Source: Sulfurovum sp. UBA5198 (lineage in GTDB: Bacteria > Campylobacterota > Campylobacteria > Campylobacterales > Sulfurovaceae). Taken from it: a DNA stretch of 64,000 bases. Shown piece by piece: positions 61,702-64,000 of this stretch. The notes under the pieces are model-generated. The model worked only from the letters and a program-made list of their open reading frames with translations. It searched no databases and was not told the origin of the DNA. Where the stretch lies: NCBI GenBank assembly GCA_002412865.1, contig DHVW01000017.1, forward strand, positions 72,568 through 136,567, read 5' to 3'. The stretch's first letter is position 1. Each line of letters opens with the position of its first letter. A program made the position numbers and the translations under genes.

Positions 61702-61787
61702 GTAGGGGCAACCCCCCCCCTGTGGTTGCCCATCTTTAAATTGTGCTTGCCCTCAATATCTAGGTAAGCACTGGGGCTTACCCCTAC
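61702..61787. repeat. MITE-like element with terminal inverted repeats and a C9 run
   Basis: An 86-bp element bounded by GTAGGGGCAA and TTACCCCTAC (9 of 10 pairing) with two internal hairpins: GGGCAACC/GGTTGCCC (61706-61731) and GGTAAGC/GCTTACC (61763-61782). It contains nine C in a row (61712-61720). It is richer in GC than its surroundings and lies in the 272-bp gap 61617-61888, which otherwise holds only the DUF805 gene promoter. Confidence 0.7.
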
Positions 61788-61888
61788 ATTTTAAAATAAT
61801 TATTCTTGATAATATTTTTTTGGTAAATTGAGTAAAATATTGTCAATATAATTGTATAATATGAGAATATAAATCAAAAGGATAACAA

Positions 61889-62257
61889 ATGACATTTACA
61901 GAATCTATAAAAACTTGTTTGGTTGAAAAGTATGCTGATTTTAATGGTAGAGCTTCTAGGTCTGAATATTGGTGGTTTGCACTATTTTCTGTTTTGGTAT
62001 ATGTGGGAATAATGGTTCTTTCTGGTGGAATGCCTAATGATGAAGAGAATATCTCAAGCACTTCAACAATAATGTTTTTGATAGCCGTAGTCGCATTGCT
62101 CGTACCTAGTATTGCTGTGGCAGTTAGACGACTTCATGATACTGATAAAAGTGGTTGGTGGTATCTAATATCACTTATTCCTTATGTTGGTGGACTAGTT
62201 CTTTTGGTATTGTTAGTTTTACCAGCAAAAGAACCAAATAGATTTTCTATTTCTTAA
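61889..62257 (+). CDS. DUF805 inner-membrane protein
   Basis: A 122-aa protein with the DUF805 signature YADFNGRASRSEYWWF near the start and RRLHDTDKSGWWYL in the middle; three to four predicted helices. Function unknown in the family. AAAGGA is eight bases upstream of the ATG. It converges with the SPFH gene (11-bp overlap). Confidence 0.92.
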   Translation: MTFTESIKTCLVEKYADFNGRASRSEYWWFALFSVLVYVGIMVLSGGMPNDEENISSTSTIMFLIAVVALLVPSIAVAVRRLHDTDKSGWWYLISLIPYVGGLVLLVLLVLPAKEPNRFSIS

Positions 62258-63104
62258 ACACATTTCCTAGCATACCTTTGATTGCACCTTGTAAATCAGC
62301 AGGATAAATGACAAATTTCGAGTTGTCACTTTTACTTATTTTTTCCAATGAAGTGATATATCTATCTCCCAATAGAAACATAGCTGGCAACTCTTTGTCT
62401 TGGATATTATCAGAGATAAGTCTGATGGCCTCTGCTGACGCACTTGCTAATGCTATTTGTGCTTGGGCTTCTCTTTTGGCGGCTTCTAGTTTTCCGTCTG
62501 CTTCTAATATTGCAGCATTTTTGTTACCCTCTGCTGTTGTTTCTATCGCTCTTCTTTCTCTCTCTGCTGCTGCTTGTCTCTCCATTGATGCTTGCATGGA
62601 TTGGCTTGGTGCAATATCTTGTATTTCTACTGATTTAACCGTCACTCCCCAATCGGCTACATCATCTACTATCTGGTCTTTTAGTCTTGTTTTTATCTGT
62701 TCACGATTAGATAGTGCTTCATCGAGTGTCATTTCACCAAGTATCGAACGAAGTGTCGTCATGACTAGTTGTTGTATTGCTAGTCTAAAATTTTCTATAC
62801 CATATATTGCATCCCTAGGGCTTGTAACGCGTATAAATGCTACGGCATTAGTAAGTATAACGGCATTATCCCGTGTAATGACCTCTTGTTGTGGAATGTC
62901 CAGTATGATATCTCTTGTGCTGATACGCTGACGAACTACCTCTATGTAAGGAATAATGATATTTAGCCCGGGTAAAAGTGTGCGAGAAAACTTACCTAAT
63001 CGCTCCACTACCCACTCTTCGCCCTGAGGAACGATATTTATACCTTTATAGAGTGTTACTATTACTGCGATGGCTAAAATTACTACGATATTTAATGCTT
63101 CCAT
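62247..63104 (-). CDS. SPFH/band 7 protein (QmcA/stomatin-like)
   Basis: A 285-aa membrane protein with one N-terminal helix, an SPFH domain (VPQGEEWVVERLGKFSRTL through GVTVKSVEIQDI) and an Ala/Glu/Arg-rich coiled coil (about residues 170-225). It forms membrane-associated oligomers and acts with NfeD partners in membrane quality control. The NfeD gene is 14 bp upstream in the same operon. Confidence 0.93.
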   Translation of the reverse strand: MEALNIVVILAIAVIVTLYKGINIVPQGEEWVVERLGKFSRTLLPGLNIIIPYIEVVRQRISTRDIILDIPQQEVITRDNAVILTNAVAFIRVTSPRDAIYGIENFRLAIQQLVMTTLRSILGEMTLDEALSNREQIKTRLKDQIVDDVADWGVTVKSVEIQDIAPSQSMQASMERQAAAERERRAIETTAEGNKNAAILEADGKLEAAKREAQAQIALASASAEAIRLISDNIQDKELPAMFLLGDRYITSLEKISKSDNSKFVIYPADLQGAIKGMLGNVFKK

Positions 63105-63118
63105 TGTATCTCCTTTTA

Positions 63119-63571
63119 TTATATTGGTTCGACTTCTATAAGCTGACCATTAATTTGTACGATTTTCACGCGTGTATTTTTGTCTATATCAATTTTTGAT
63201 GTGGCGTGCCAAGAACTATTTCCAAGCACTGGCGTATCAAAAGCAACCTTACCTCTACTGTGTGGCTGTATCTCTTTTATAACTGTGCCTATCGTATCAA
63301 GGCTATAGTTAGATTGTCCACTATTGGTTATAGACTCTTCTTTGAACCATTTAAACCATGCAGTGATGGATAGCACAGAAAGCACCAGCCAAACAGTAAT
63401 CTCTACAGCAAATGACACTCCCATAACAGCATCCAAAATACCCACGATAATCGCAGCAACACCAAGCCCAAGGATAAAAAAAGTACCCAAGCTCATCTCT
63501 ATAATCAATAAAATGATGCCAAAAATAATCCAGTGCCACCACAAAACAGTTTCATTAAGAAATTCAATCAT
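63119..63571 (-). CDS. NfeD-family protein (YbbJ-like)
   Basis: A 150-aa protein with two to three N-terminal helices and a C-terminal OB-fold-like domain (DTIGTVIKEIQPHSRGKVAFD, VKIVQINGQLIEVEPI). It is the usual partner of SPFH proteins, as found here. Confidence 0.92.
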   Translation of the reverse strand: MIEFLNETVLWWHWIIFGIILLIIEMSLGTFFILGLGVAAIIVGILDAVMGVSFAVEITVWLVLSVLSITAWFKWFKEESITNSGQSNYSLDTIGTVIKEIQPHSRGKVAFDTPVLGNSSWHATSKIDIDKNTRVKIVQINGQLIEVEPI

Positions 63572-63773
63572 TCTTGCTCCTTTTATCCATAAATTTATTA
63601 TAACATATTTATGACTCTAATCTTTGTATATCCCAGTTACCATCATCTTGTTTGAGAGATAGACTTTTTTGCCTATAAGTTTTCGCATTTTTATTTTAGC
63701 TATTTTTTGTGATTTTATATTGTACTCATAAATTTAATTATATTTTATTATATTTTAAGATTATATGTAGGAT

Positions 63774-63809
63774 AATAACATACAAACAAACTGTTGTTCG
63801 TATGTTATT
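63774..63809 (+). promoter_or_regulatory. inverted repeat in the leader of an outer-membrane protein gene
   Basis: AATAACATAC (63774-63783) and GTATGTTATT (63800-63809) form a 10-bp stem with a 16-base loop, 18 bases before the start codon at 63828. It could be an operator or a 5' mRNA stabilising stem. The rest of the 256-bp gap 63572-63827 is A/T-rich with no gene seen. Confidence 0.5.
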
Positions 63810-63827
63810 CGTTAAAAGGAGTAGAAG

Positions 63828-64000
63828 ATGAAAAAAGTTTTTTTATTATTATTAACAGTTGCTTCGGCTATGGCTTTTGCAGGTGGGGAAATTGCACCAG
63901 TTGAGCCTATGGTTGTTGCACCAGCTGTAGTGGCTTCACCAATTAAATTTTATGTGGGTGGTGGTTACTCGAGAGTAGATGTGGACGGAAGTGGAATTGG
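63828..64000 (+). CDS. outer-membrane beta-barrel protein, partial (5' end)
   Basis: Starts at an ATG with AAAGGAG seven bases upstream. The first 57 codons encode a signal peptide (MKKVFLLLLTVASAMAFAGG) and the first beta-strand of a small barrel (KFYVGGGYSRVDVDGSG). The rest is beyond the right edge. Likely an OmpA/OprF-like or porin-type small barrel. Family not assignable from this part. Confidence 0.8.
   Translation, partial: MKKVFLLLLTVASAMAFAGGEIAPVEPMVVAPAVVASPIKFYVGGGYSRVDVDGSGI

Overview
The window is AT-rich and reads as a Campylobacterota (epsilonproteobacterial) chromosome, probably a Sulfurimonas/Sulfurovum/Arcobacter-type organism. The reasons are a 14-gene nuo operon with tandem nuoG genes, a tiny cysteine-free NuoE-like subunit and a GltD-like protein in place of classical NuoF, and a tRNA-Thr/tRNA-Tyr pair of the kind that precedes tuf in this phylum. 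The genus is inference.

Layout. 1-3.6 kb: tRNAs, tilS, rimO, miaA. 3.6-7.9 kb: a foreign-looking insert (lipoprotein alpha/beta-hydrolase and a frameshifted Ig-like adhesin) bracketed by a 241-bp direct repeat made of the miaA 3' end and the nuoN 3' end. 7.9-25.3 kb: nuoA-N on the minus strand. 25.5-27.8 kb: an HI0933-type flavoprotein, mntP and a DUF3817 gene. 27.8-44.6 kb and 51.8-58.3 kb: two halves of an aryl-polyene/dialkylresorcinol (flexirubin-type) biosynthetic cluster. 58.6-64 kb: a MipA-type outer-membrane protein, PAP2 phosphatase, polysaccharide deacetylase, small conserved genes, an SPFH/NfeD pair and the start of an outer-membrane protein gene.

The pigment cluster has an aromatic ammonia-lyase for the cinnamoyl-type starter, an acyl-ACP ligase, three ACPs, three ketosynthases, two ketosynthase-like chain-length-factor proteins, a ketoreductase, two hot-dog dehydratases, DarA and DarB for resorcinol formation, a halogenase-like flavoprotein, a methyltransferase, several acyltransferases, and an ABC exporter, LolA-like protein and MMPL exporter. 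Together these should build an aryl polyene, join it to a dialkylresorcinol, and move it to the cell envelope.

The cluster is interrupted at 44.6-51.8 kb by accessory DNA. Its core (44.6-49.8 kb) is the most unusual part of the window. Four cassettes each begin with the same promoter/ribosome-binding leader followed by a different lipoprotein or membrane-protein gene; two of them continue into large proteins with different N-terminal permuted-papain-like domains joined to a nearly identical trunk. I read this as a polymorphic effector-immunity array in which the variable toxin domain is N-terminal and the conserved secretion/calcium-binding part is C-terminal, the reverse of the CDI/Rhs arrangement. 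Two cassettes have lost their effectors and one effector copy is broken by a Trp-to-stop change. A RelB/YafQ-type toxin-antitoxin pair with a consensus promoter, a PpiC-type lipoprotein and TrxC complete the interruption.
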